Source of the DNA: Guyanagaster necrorhizus
Taxonomy: Eukaryota > Basidiomycota > Agaricomycetes > Agaricales > Physalacriaceae
DNA: 64,000 nucleotides
Assembly (NCBI RefSeq): GCF_019112545.1
Contig: NW_025064927.1
Coordinates: forward strand, 1 to 64,000
Direction of reading: 5' to 3'
The notes below the pieces were generated by a model. That model did not search any database, was not told the DNA's origin, and worked only from the letters and a program-made list of their open reading frames with translations. The first letter of the stretch is position 1. The number at the start of each line of letters is the position of its first letter. Positions 23,716 through 35,050 of the stretch are shown here, one piece after another. Both the position numbers and the translations under genes were made by a program.

Positions 23716-25130
23716 ATGTCCATCATATTTACTCAACCCACAGAAACTGATTCCAAACAAACTCAGCCTACCCATCCAAATATATTTTCCATAGAAGACA
23801 TTCTAGTCTCTGCCTCAAAGAAATAACCAGGCCTTTTCAGATTGGCCTTCAGTAGAGGACAACCTTCCTGTAGGAAAACCTACAATCACTCTAGCTTCAC
23901 TGTCTGCCAACCTAATTACAATGATTCCTCTAACTCTTTTGATGCTACCAGCATTCCAACCAATGGAGTCCAATGGGCCAGCCTGATATATAGTGCCCAA
24001 ACTGACCCTCCAATAGATCTCTTATCCCTGGACAACATACATGGGAATTTAGACAGCCCAAACTCAGAGGGCAGAGGTGAAGATACCCCTACTCATACTC
24101 CCATCTGATGAGAACCAGATGGTAATCCACCAAACTCTTTTTCAGAAGGCTCAGGTAGCTCTGACAGCTCTGCAGAAAGCAACAATCTAAATCAGCAAGA
24201 TATGTTCCTAGAATTCATGAATCTGTTACAAGGAGTCTCTACTTCTCTCAACAACTCTAAACCAGCCACTATTTATACCAAAGTCAAGAAACTAAAACTA
24301 TTTGATAGCTTTGACTCTCACAAACTGAAGGACTTCATCATCTCTCTTCAGTTGAACTTCAATAATAGACCTACCATATTTGCAACAGATACTAATAAGA
24401 TCAACTATGCTATTTCCTTTCTGGCCAGCACTGCACTTAACTGGTTCGAATCAGACATTCTTAACTCCAATCCATGGAATCTATCAGCTTAGCAATTCTC
24501 CTATATAGCTTTCTTAGATGAGCTTTATAGCAACTTTGGCTCCTTTGATGCCATCAGAGATGCTAAAATGCATTAGAATATCTTCAGATGCATGATGGAG
24601 ATTGAATCATAAAGTATATGGTCTAATTTAATCAGTATGCCTCATAAATTGAGTATAAAGATAACTTTCTCTGCTATGCCTTTTACAGTGGCCTCTGCAC
24701 CTGTATCAAGAATGATATAGCACACCATGGGAAGCCAAACAACCTTCATGATATATGCTTTCTTGCCCAAGAACTTGATGCTCACTATTGGACCTGGAAG
24801 ACTGAAATTGCCTGTGATAACTGAGACAATAAATCCTTCAACCAATCCTCCAACCTTAAATTTAAGAGGTCCAACACTTCTTCCTCAGACTCTAGCTCCA
24901 CACTGAAATCTATCACCTCTAAGCCCTATGCTGACAAGCTAGGCAAAAATAGCTATCTTACTCAGAAAGAAAAAGACTGCTGATGCCAGAACAACCTTTG
25001 CATGTTCTGTGGAGTCAAACACAAGACCAGGGATTGCCACAAGCAGAAGACAGTGGCCTCAGCTAAGAGTCATACAGCTGAAGTTGACACTGCTCTCATG
25101 GAACTGGCTCCTATAGAGTCAAAAAACTAA
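23716..25130 (+). pseudogene. gag: A2 gag
   Basis: Starts at the same ATG as A1 gag (MSIIFTQPTETDSKQT). Capsid block KLKDFIISLQLNF (about 24325), LNWFES, and zinc knuckle CMFCGVKHKTRDC near 25005. It carries in-frame stops and at least one frameshift (single-base loss near 24570). It lacks the GGACCA array of A1. Confidence 0.85.
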
Positions 25131-28100
25131 GAAGCAACCCTATTCCCTTCATATGAGTTCAGAGTTACATTGACTCTATTCACACACCAGAGATCATCAC
25201 TCTCAATGCAATATCCCTTTCCAACCACTCCTTCCACATTCCTCTTTCAGCAGAATTGCTGACTACTATAGAATCCAATAATTCTCCAACTTATATTATT
25301 TTGTGCTTTTTTGCTCTTATTGATTCTGATTCTAGCCACTGCTTTGTTGACACTAAGTATGTAGCTGCCAATGAAATTCCCATTAAAACCATTCCTAGCA
25401 TGCAACTTCAATTGTTTGATAGCTCTATCAGGAGCCATTTATCTCAAATCACAACCATCCCCATCTGTTTTCTATTTAGAGACACCTTCTCCATTGATTC
25501 TATGTCACTTCTCTAGATTCATCTTGCAATCTTGTCCTAGGATACAACTGGCTCTCCCACTACAATCCACTGATTGACTGGGCTGAGAACAGTATCACTT
25601 TCCACTCAAGCTACCAGAATCTCACTCCAACTAATTCTGCAGCCTTCACCACATCCCAGGGACTTTCATACTCACAGAACAACAGTCCACCTCTCTCTAA
25701 GCTCTTTAGCTCAATTCTAGGACTTTCATGCCTATCAGACTCTATCAGTCCAACTTCTGAGGCTTCACTCTATTTCAAATCCACTTTGGATAGCTAGTAG
25801 ACTCCATTCTCATATGAATCCATCTATTCCTATCCTCTCTTAGAATCTTTTACTATAAAAGCACATCCAAAGATCTCCATCATATCTGCTGCTATATTTG
25901 TCTGAGCCAGTACAGAAGAAAGCACTCAGCAGTTCACACTGCAGCCTTCCTTATCTAATATTGGAGCCAAAGCCACATCTGCAGAACCAGCAGATCTCTC
26001 ATCAGTGCCAGTAGAGTACCATGATTTTGCAGATGTCTTCAGCAATACCCTCTCCAAAAAGCTATCCAAACACAGGCTGTATGATCTCAAAATTAATCTT
26101 GAGGAAGAAACATCTCCATTGCTTGAACCCATTTATTCTCTCTCAGAATCTGAACTCAAGGCTCTATGAGAGTTTATTGATGATAATCTGTGCAATAGGT
26201 TCATTACTCTATTCCACTCTCCACAGAGCTCCAGTCCTATTTGTCAAAAAGAAGACTGGTGAACTCCAACTCTGTATTGACTACCACAGCCTAAACAAAA
26301 TCTCCAAGAAGGATTGCTACTCTCTTTCTCTCATTTCTGATCTCTTTGACTCTGCCCACTCTCTAATGGCATTCTAATAATTTGTGAAAGATATATTCTC
26401 AGACATGCTCAATATATCAGTAGTAGTCTACCTTGATAACATCCTTATATATTTCAACAACCTGAAAGACCATTAGAAACATGTTTGTGAGGTCCTATAC
26501 AGGCTTAGAGCTAATAGACTCTACTGCAAGGATTTCAAATACAAATTCAACTGGGATTCCATAGAATATTTAGGCTACATCCTATCACCTGAAGGACTTT
26601 GCATGTCTGAAGAAAAGGTCAAGACCATTATTGACTGGCCAGTGCTGCAAAAGGTCAAGGACATCTAATCTTTTCTTGGCTTCATCAACTTCTACCATCA
26701 CTTCATATATGAATATAGCAATATTGTTTTTTCTCTTATATGACTCACCCACAAGAGAACTCCATGAAAATTTGATGATAAATGCTTGGCCACCTTCAAT
26801 AAGTTAAAACAGGCCTTTACACATGCCTCCATTCTTATCCACTGGGTCTCTGATTGAAAGATAGTGATAGAAACTGACACCTCTGATTATGCAATTGCAG
26901 CTATTCTCTTCATCTATCTTGAACATAGTGAAATTCACCTCATCACTTTCTACTCCTAAAGTCTCCACAATGCTGAGCTCAACTATAACACCCATGACAA
27001 AGAGCTTCTAGCTATTTTTGAAGCCTTTAAACATTAGCAGCACTATCTTAAAGGCTCTACAGACTTTATTGATGTCATAACAGACCACAAGAACCTTGAA
27101 TACTTTGTCACCACTAAGATTCTAACCTGTTGACAGGTTCACTAATATGAATATTTATTTCAGTTCAATCTAGTAATTTAGTTCTGTCTTGAAAAACTTG
27201 GTGGAAAACTGGATGCACTCACTAGACGATGGGACATCTACCCTAAAGAGGGGGATAGCTAATATGTCCAAGTTAACTCCCATAATTTTTGACCTGTGTT
27301 CATCCAAGAACAACTTTCTGTATCACTCTGCATAACCTATCTCAAAGGCCTCACTCTATAGGCTAGTGCTATTATAGATATTGACAAATTTCACACTGAT
27401 ATTAAACAAACACAGTTGTCCAACTCTATATGCTCTGATAGCCTCTATCAGACTAAGATGACTTTTGAATTCTCCCTCTCTGTGGTCTATTGATGAACCC
27501 AACATTCTTCAGTTTGAAGGCTGCATCTATGTCTCAGACTCTGATGATCTCTGTCTCCATATACTATAGAACAATCATGACTATATTTTGGCAGGCTACT
27601 TTGATCAAAACTGGACATTGAAACTAGTCTAGCAGAACTATACAGAGCCAAAGATGTATGAATATGTTTGACACTATGTTAAGTTCTGCACAGTTTGTAG
27701 GCACAATAAGGCATCTAGACACTGCTCCTATAGATTACTCAAATCTCTGCCAGTTCTCAAATGGCTATAAGATTCCATTTTCATGGACTTCACTGAATGA
27801 CTACTGGACTCTAATGGATTTACCACTATTTTAGTAGTCATAGACCAAGCTAGCAAGCAAGCCATCTTCATCCCCACTCACAACACCATTAACTCTACAG
27901 AGCTTACTTAATTTTTTCTTATTCATATGTTTTCTAAATATGGGGTATCCAGTCACATCACATCTGATTATAGTTCCAAATTTGTTTTCCAATTTACTCA
28001 TGTCTTAGTCTTAGCTCTTGATATAAAACTTCATCTTACTTCTGGTTATTATCTGGAGACCAATGAACAAACTGAATAGGCAAACCTTTATACTGAGGCT

Positions 28101-28444
28101 CCTGTCAGATCTCTGGTCCATTCACCCAGTCTTCTATGTGTTACAATTGGAATCCATAAAAGAAAACACTATTTTTAACTGAAACCAACCACCATCACCT
28201 CTAGTTGAAGTTGATAGAGAAGAACATTTCAAAATAGCCCAAATCCTTGACTCTAAACTGGACCACCAGTTCTGCTGCTCACTGCTATACAAAATCCAGT
28301 GGCTAGGCTATGAAGGTACCAATGAAGAGTTTGCTTAGTTACCAGCCTCTAAGTTCTCTATCAATGAATTTATTGAAGAATTCCATGATTGATACTCAGA
28401 TAAACTAGGACTCTTATCCAAAGTCACTCAATTATTCCATTCTT
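25131..28444 (+). pseudogene. pol: A2 pol
   Basis: Protease ALIDSDSSHCFVD (catalytic DSG-type motif changed to DSD), RT, RNase H, integrase and chromodomain in the order of A1. Two deletions relative to A1: about 150 bp at 26365 in RT, removing motif A and the region before MAF; and about 430 bp near 28084 in the integrase, joining the DGQTEQAN-like motif to the HSFTLRL region. The RT active site reads YLDN rather than YLDD (26430). The RT connection TIIDWPVLQK missing from A1 is present here. Multiple stops; inactive. Confidence 0.85.
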
Positions 28445-28595
28445 AATACAACATTACTCTGGATGCTATTGGAGCTTCACCTTACTATTTCAATCACTCT
28501 TTTTACACTTTCAAAAGTCAAAATCTTATATTTACATTTTTTTTCTCTACTACCAACATCCAACACCTTTTTTATATACATTTTATACAAAATCT

Positions 28596-29894
28596 TTACA
28601 AGGAAGCAGAATCTGATGGACCTGCACTGGAACTAGAACTCTCCCTCTGCCTCTTCAACTCCTCTATATCCTTATCTAGCCTCTTTAACATCACTTTCTG
28701 CAGATCTTCTATCTCCTGATGCTTCTCATCCTTGAAAAGCAGACAAGCCTTCTTCTAGGCTTCCAACTCAGACTCTGAAAACAACTCTGAGGAAGACAAT
28801 ATATCATCTGACCCATAATCATTCTGAAGATCTGCTATAGTATCATAAACATCCACCACCTGATCTGCCAACTCATCCACATGATGCATCAACTTGCATA
28901 TTAACTTCAAAAGCTGATGGAGACCAGTGGAGACCTCCATACTGCTGATCACCTCACTTGCGATGATATCTTTATTGAATGAACAGGCAGTTTTCTTGAT
29001 CTTGCAGCAAGAGCAAGTCCATCCTTGACTAGCACTTTCAGTTATTGGTTGTGCATAACACCATGCACTATCTTAATGGCAGTGCACACAACTCTCTGAA
29101 AACAAATGCTAAATCAAACCATGCAAGAAAACTAAGACACTTACTTTCACCATCCAACAACTCTTTGCTCTCTGCCAGCCCTGCAACTTCCAACTTCACC
29201 TGCTTTTTGAGACTAACAACCACCTCTGTCTCACTGCTATCTATTACACTTCTTGATCTGAACTTGTATTTACAGCCTTTTTCTGCTGGATCTACTGTCT
29301 TTCTCTTTTCCTCTCACACCCTCTTCCTCCTCTCTAGGATCCCCTCAGATTCTTCTGACTCATCATCCCTCTTGATCCCCTTGCTCTGCTCATCATTAGA
29401 CTCTGGAGGTGTATAATCAGTCACTCTCTTGAAGCAAAGACCAGAGCCAAGACCAAACTATTCTGCCAGCATTTGATACAGATGAAAATCAATAGCCTCC
29501 ATAGGGGGTCATTTACAACCCATTCTCCAAGACCTGAGCTCTCACTACAGCCTCTATAGCCTCTCTCTTCTCAGCCTCCCTTCAAGCTGTCTCTCTCAAT
29601 GCCTTCTCTGCCTCCTTCATCCACCTCTCCACTGTTCACCAGACCTTCTCTCTCTTCTTCTCCAATCTCTCTTGCTGCTTCTTTCTCTATGCCTCCCAGG
29701 CTACATGGTCTATTCAGACCTTCTCTTGCTCTCTTTTCCACTCCAAGTGGACTCCTACAACCTCCACATTCTTTCTCCATGGTCTGCTATTTCAGACAAA
29801 ATAATTTCTTAGCTTCTTCAGAGCCATCAGAGGTGAGTCTCCTCACCAAAGGCTCAGGAGTACATGAGCAACGATACATGGCAGAAGGTGACAT
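28596..29894 (-). pseudogene. Antisense accessory gene of family A: coiled coil plus Zn2Cys6-like cluster
   Basis: Lies between pol and the 3' LTR on the opposite strand. Proposed start is ATG at 29894 (MSPSAMYRCSCTPEPLVRRL), end TAA at 28596. After a frameshift near 29740 comes a Lys/Glu/Arg-rich coiled-coil region (QQERLEKKREKV, then EAEKALRETA), then an acidic stretch (MEAIDFHLYQMLAE, ESNDEQSKGIK). A 49-nt GT-AG intron (29096-29144, GTAAGT...TTTTCAG) joins DGEK to SCVHC with the frame kept. The second exon has C-X2-C-X6-C-X14-C-X2-C-X6-C, the spacing of a fungal Zn2Cys6 cluster with a slightly long linker, then helices (LHQLLKLICKLMHHVDELAD) and an acidic, Ser-rich tail. Broken by a few stops, some TGA where Arg fits. 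A DNA-binding or regulatory role is only inference. A1 keeps a fragment. Confidence 0.7.
29096..29144 (-). other. Intron in the antisense gene
   Basis: On the minus strand GTAAGT...TTTTCAG, 49 nt, typical for basidiomycete introns. Removing it keeps the frame and brings the first CX2C of the cysteine cluster directly after DGEK. Branch-point candidate TTGAT. Confidence 0.65.
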
Positions 29895-30024
29895 AGTTAG
29901 AGTGATGGTAGTAGTATTTGATGAAGTTGCAAAAAATTCCCATAGCTACCAACAATCTTCTATATGGCTCCACCAGCCATCAGAATCTGCATTCTTGAGG
30001 GCAAGAACACTAATAGAGGGATAC

Positions 30025-30522
30025 TGTTACATGCATGCTGCTGGCTTTCATGTCATCTCAACCAACTACAGATTCAATCATAAAAACCATGGGACTCTAG
30101 CCACTCTCCATTATCTATTAATTTCATTTTCACCATTATCATTTCACATCTGTATTTTATATTATAATATCTAGACTCCAAACTCAGTAGCAAATATTAA
30201 CATTGGAACCCAATAGAACCTGACTCAGAATTAGCTACTATTAGTATATAAAGCCATATATAACCATTATAACTACTCAGTTTGAATATCAACTTGGATA
30301 GCCCTATACACTTCATACTCACTTCAACTCCTTCTTCCTTATCTATTGGATTCTGCTCTGAAGAGTACTCCTCTTCACTTCTCTGACAGAACTCCATTCT
30401 GTCCATTCAAATTCTTGGACTCTGACTCAAGGGTGATATTGCCAATGGCTTCATTGACATCTGCACACTCTGTCAGTCTCTGCATGTGCACTCAAACTCA
30501 CTCAATTGGCATATTCATAACA
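30025..30522 (+). mobile_element. 3' LTR of A2
   Basis: TGTTACATGCATGC... to ATTCATAACA, preceded by the purine-rich AATAGAGGGATAC. Confidence 0.9.
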
Positions 30523-30628
30523 TCATACATGACTATGAGCAAGAGATAAATTGACTCTCACACCAATCAGATCAGCCTGTTTACCCCTAAATTAAGCTAT
30601 CAGGACAATAGTCTTAAGGAGAAGGTAA
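30523..30628 (+). other. Resumed end of B2 interior with polypurine tract
   Basis: Continues the B2 pol frame broken at 23176 (HDYEQE...) and ends AAGGAGAAGGTAA, as in other B copies. Confidence 0.75.
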
Positions 30629-31089
30629 TATTATAATTTTATCATTTCTTTCTCTTAAATAATCTCTATTTATACTTAGTCAGAGTATCAACACAAGTGC
30701 TTAATATCATAGGATAAGGCTTTGTCAGCACAACAAGCTGAATCCATCATTGTCTTTTGATGCAACAGAGTTGTCTGATGATGCATAAGAACTCTTTTAT
30801 GTACAGTAGTGATGCTCAAGGATAATGAGCACAAAGGACTCAACAATATACAATAAGAAGTAGTATAATGTATGTTTTTATGCTCTTTATGCTCTTTGTC
30901 TTTAAGCATTATTATTGCCTATAAAAGTGCTATTGTGCATTATCAAGCAATATCATTGCATTGAAGGACAATGACCAACTGGGCTTGTTGTGATGACTAA
31001 GCCTATCCCATAGTCCTAAGTGCTAATCTAGACACTCTGACTAAGTATGAATAGAGGTTAAAAAAATGAAAAAGAGAAAAATCATAATA
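30629..31089. repeat. Head-to-head junction of two half LTR-Bs
   Basis: 30629-about 30870 is the first half of an LTR-B in plus orientation (end of B2). About 30871-31089 is the first half of an LTR-B in minus orientation (end of B4). The inner halves of both LTRs are missing, so two 5' LTR halves face each other. Flanks are family B polypurine tracts on both sides, in opposite orientation. Confidence 0.78.
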
Positions 31090-32205
31090 TAATCCTCTTC
31101 TTAAGACTATCATTTCAATAGCTTAAGTCAGAGATAACTCATATGCCTGAATAGTATCTGCTGCATTCATTCATTTCTCATTGACCCATTGGTTAGATTC
31201 AAGGCTATAGCTCTTCTAACTGACTAAATAATTGACCATCATTGTAGTTCCTCTGTCATGTGCTTTAATCTTTCAGAGTTTATAGTTTAATATTTGATTA
31301 ATTTTATAGTGTTCCTCATTATCAATCAGATCAGAAGAGAGAGGCAGCAGTTGTTCTTGATTTAGGAAGGCCAATACAATAAAGAGCATAAGCAGACACT
31401 CATTAAAGACATTATGAATTTTCTAATAAGCTGGAAGGTGAAGTTTGTATGCAGAGTTGCTGACTTTGATGATGGAGAATAGCCTAGTATGTTTGTTGGT
31501 GAGCTTCTGTTTTAGGTGCAGGAGATGGAAGTTTATAGTATCCAGCCAGACTTTATTATTAATATTGTATATATATGCAGGTGCACAGTGCTTATTATAC
31601 TGTTTCTTCATTGTAATTACTGCCTTTTTGAGAGCAGTGTGAGTTTTATTATGAATTTTAGTTATAGTGATGACAAAGTCAGAGGATGCAGGTGTTGAAG
31701 TATGAGTGCAGGTTGTGTGTGTGATATTAGAGTGTTGATCATGATTGATAAAAAATGGTGATTTGCCTATAGTAGAGTGTACTCAATTGTTGTATTAAAA
31801 GACTGCAAGTGCTAGCCATTCTACTCAATCATCTTGTCAATGATTGATGAAGAGGCAGAGGTATTTCTTCATCTCTTAGTTGACACATTCTGTTTGGCCA
31901 TTGGTTTGTGGATGATATGCCATCAATGTATTTTGTCAGAGGTATCAGATATTGAGGAGTTTATACAAGTCATCCAAGAACTTGGAGATGAATTGTGATT
32001 CTCAATCAGAAATAACCATCTATGGTGTTTCATACTTGGCATATACTTCATCACACAGAATCTTTGCCCATTCTTTTGATGTCAATTTGACTGAGCATGT
32101 GATAGAAATGATCATCTTTGAGAATTGATCAACAATAATAAGGATGGTGTCATAGCTATTATGATCAGAGAGACTAGTGATCATATTGACTGAAATATGT
32201 GTCTA

Positions 32206-32705
32206 TATTAGAAATGTACCAATTAAGTGGATTTGAATGCATGCATAGAGATCAGCAGAGTGCATGAGCATTAATGAAGCTATTGGCAATGTCACCCTTG
32301 AGTCAGAGCCCAAGAATTTTGAATGGACAGAACAGTGTTCTGTCAGAGAAGTGAAGAGGAGTATCCTTTAGAGCAGAATCTGATAGACAAGATAGAGAGG
32401 AGTTAAAGTGAGTACAAAGTGTAGATGGCTATCCAAGTTGATATTTGAACTGAGTAGTTACAATGATTATACATGGCTTTATATACTAATAGTAGCTAAC
32501 TCTGAGTCAGATTCCATTGGGTTCTGATGTCAATATTCACTACTGAGTTTGGAGTCTAGATATTACAATGTGAAATATGAATGTGAAATGATAATGGTGA
32601 AAATAAAATTAATAGATAATGGAGAGTGGCTAGAGTCCCATGGTTTTTATGATTGAATCTGTAGTTGGTTGAGATGACATGAAAGCTAGCAGCATGCATG
32701 TAACA
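32206..32705 (-). mobile_element. Solo LTR-A inside B4 integrase
   Basis: 500 bp, plus-strand reading TATTAGAAATG... to CATGTAACA, matching LTR-A on the minus strand. Flanked by exact GTCTA duplications at 32201-32205 and 32706-32710. No internal element sequence is present, so the rest was lost by LTR-LTR recombination. Confidence 0.9.
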
Positions 32706-35050
32706 GTCTATAGTATTTGAGAGATCTTCTTTGGATGTAATGGCACCACATATGCTTGTATTGAAGCTTTTCTTTGTTAGTATGTCTCACACCCTTTTAC
32801 ATACTTCTTGATGTCTTACCTCATTTTTGGCCACCAAGATTCATATAAAACCAACTCTTTAGTCTTTGAAATGCCTGGGTATTCTACAGTGATATGGTCA
32901 TGACTGGTAGTGATGATATTATCTCATAATCCTTGATTTCAGAAAATATAGATTTGTCTGTCATAGCAGATCAATCTGTTTTCTTTCATCATCCCCTTTT
33001 TATAGTTCAAAGATGAGGCTATTCACTGGTCCCATTTACTGCTATCCCTGGTTATGCTTTTGATCCATTCATGGATCTCCTTTTCTGTTGGCATGATCAT
33101 AGTTCTGAAATACTTAGACCTTAATAGTGTCATTCTCTCATTGTCAGCTCTCTCTTGATTGTGATCTGCCTGTTGGCTGAGGAGATCTGCCTTCTTGTTT
33201 GTAACCTCCACCTTGTAGTGCAGGGTGTACTCATGCTGGCCCAGTTCTATAACCCAGTGAGTCTGTCATCAGTTGAGCTTCTGTGGTTGTCAGAAGTAAT
33301 ATAGATTTTGATAATTTGTTCAGATCTTGAAGGTCTAGACAGTGCTGATTAGCTAGTGTTGCCACTCTTCTAAGATGAGCATTATAGCAAGCAATTCCTT
33401 GTTATAGATTTTGTAATTCCTTTTGATGATGGAAAGGGCCTTTGAGAGAAAAACTATTGGGTGCCACTTTCCATCTTGTTCTTGGAAAAGTACTGCTCTA
33501 ATAGCCCTCTTGCTCAAGTTGGCCTTGACTCAGAATTTCTCATCTTGTGTCAGAATTGTGAGCACAATATCTTCAGCAAGTCACTGTTTAAAGTTATTGA
33601 ACATAGTTTGTTGTGATTGCTCCCAAGTCTAGAGGGCATTGCTGGTTAATTGTATTATCAGACAGACTATTTTGCTATAATCCTGAATAAATCATCAATA
33701 AAAATTAGTGAACCCTAAGAAAGATTGGAGTTTCTTTTTCTTCATCAGTTTTAGCCACTCCACAACTCCTGCCACCTTAATGGAGTTTATATGAATGCTT
33801 TCTTCACTAATGATTACTCTGAGATACTCTGTTTCCAGTACTTCAAATTTGCACTTCTCCATTTGAGAAACAATTTGTGTTTTCTCATTAGAGCTAGTAT
33901 CTATCAGACTAGCTTTTTGTGTTTCTTCTTTATCTTTAACATGATGAGAATATCATCTAGATAGATTGTTACCTTTTTAGTGCTGATGAGGTCTTTAAAT
34001 ATGTTATTCATCATCTATTGGAAGATGACAGGAGAGTTTGTGAGGCCAAAAAACATAACCATCAGCTCAAAGAGTCTCCAGTTAGTCCTAAATGCAGTCT
34101 TCCACTTGTTGCCCTCTTTGATATGCATATTATTATATTCTCAGCAGACATTAAGCTTAGTGTAATACTTGGCCTCTCTAAGCTTGTCCATCAGTTCTGA
34201 GATCAAGAAAAGCAGATATCAGTTTTTGATTATCATTTTGTTAAGCTTTCAGTAGTCTTGGACTGGTTGGAGTTTGTCATCCTTCTTCTTGATGAAGAAG
34301 AAAGAGAATGCCATTGGTGACTTCAACAGACAAATTTGTCTGCTAGACAGGTTCTTATCTAGCAACTTGTCAAGCTTCTATTGTTTGTGATTGCCAAGTG
34401 AATGTATTTTGCAATCAAGGTTGGTATTGGCATTAGAGACCAGCTTGATCATATGGTCTCAGGGCTTTGATGCTGAAAGTTCATCAAAACTCTCTTTCTC
34501 AAAGAGGTCCTGGTAATCTTATGCCTATTCAGACACCATCTCCTTAAATGTCTTCTCTTCTTTTTCTGCATTGGCCTTTGCTGCCAGATCATTGGCATGA
34601 TGCATCACCTTTATATGCAAGGCTTGCTAGATATTAATGGTGAGGATAGTTTTGCCATTCTCCATCTCCTCATCTCATCTGTTCTCTGGATTTTGATCTG
34701 GTAGTTCAAAGAGAATCTTTCAGCATCTGCAGCATGCAAAGATAATCTTGCTGGTCTTCCAATTGACCAGCAGATTATGATGGATCAACTAGTTATGGCC
34801 AAGGAATATCTCCTTTGTCCTGAGATTAGTTACTGCCAAATCTATTTGTTTGGAATGGTCTCTGATAGTGAGTCACAACTCAATGAACTTGGTTATTGAT
34901 CCAGCTTGATTCTTTGTTCTATCAGCATTATAGATGGGAATAGGGATCATAGTGGTCCACATTGAGAGTTGGTGCTTATTGATGAAAGCATGATTAATTG
35001 AACTGCCAGTGCAGCCACTGTTAATTAATGTGATTACTGCATATGTGGAG

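Larger units (their letters stand above)
23177..30522 (+). mobile_element. Ty3/gypsy chromovirus A2, full length, nested in B2
   Basis: 7,346 bp with two LTRs of 499 and 498 bp, gag, pol, an antisense gene and polypurine tract. It interrupts the B2 pol C-terminus. The flanking five bases (CTATA left, TCATA right) differ by two transitions, compatible with a decayed duplication. It is the only copy that keeps the whole region between pol and the 3' LTR. Confidence 0.88.
16856..30870 (+). mobile_element. Ty3/gypsy chromovirus B2, 5'-truncated and split by insertions
   Basis: Family B sequence in four pieces: 16856-21050, 22469-23176, 30523-30628 and a half LTR at 30629-30870. The gaps are filled by insertion C (21051-22468) and by the complete element A2 (23177-30522). 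It begins inside gag at almost the same place as B1, with no 5' LTR, and its 3' LTR is cut half way where it meets B4. Confidence 0.82.

Noticed and set aside
29045..30174. Plus-strand open frames over the end of A2 (123 and 191 codons)
   Set aside because: They are Ser/Leu/Pro-rich mirror images of the charged antisense gene, as expected when a Glu/Lys-rich gene is read backwards. The minus strand has the intron and cysteine pattern.
16856..30628. Classical ascomycete RIP as the sole decay process
   Set aside because: RIP favours CpA. The verified changes here are at CpG (CGA to TGA), with CpA and other changes added only in older copies, so CpG methylation decay is the simpler account.
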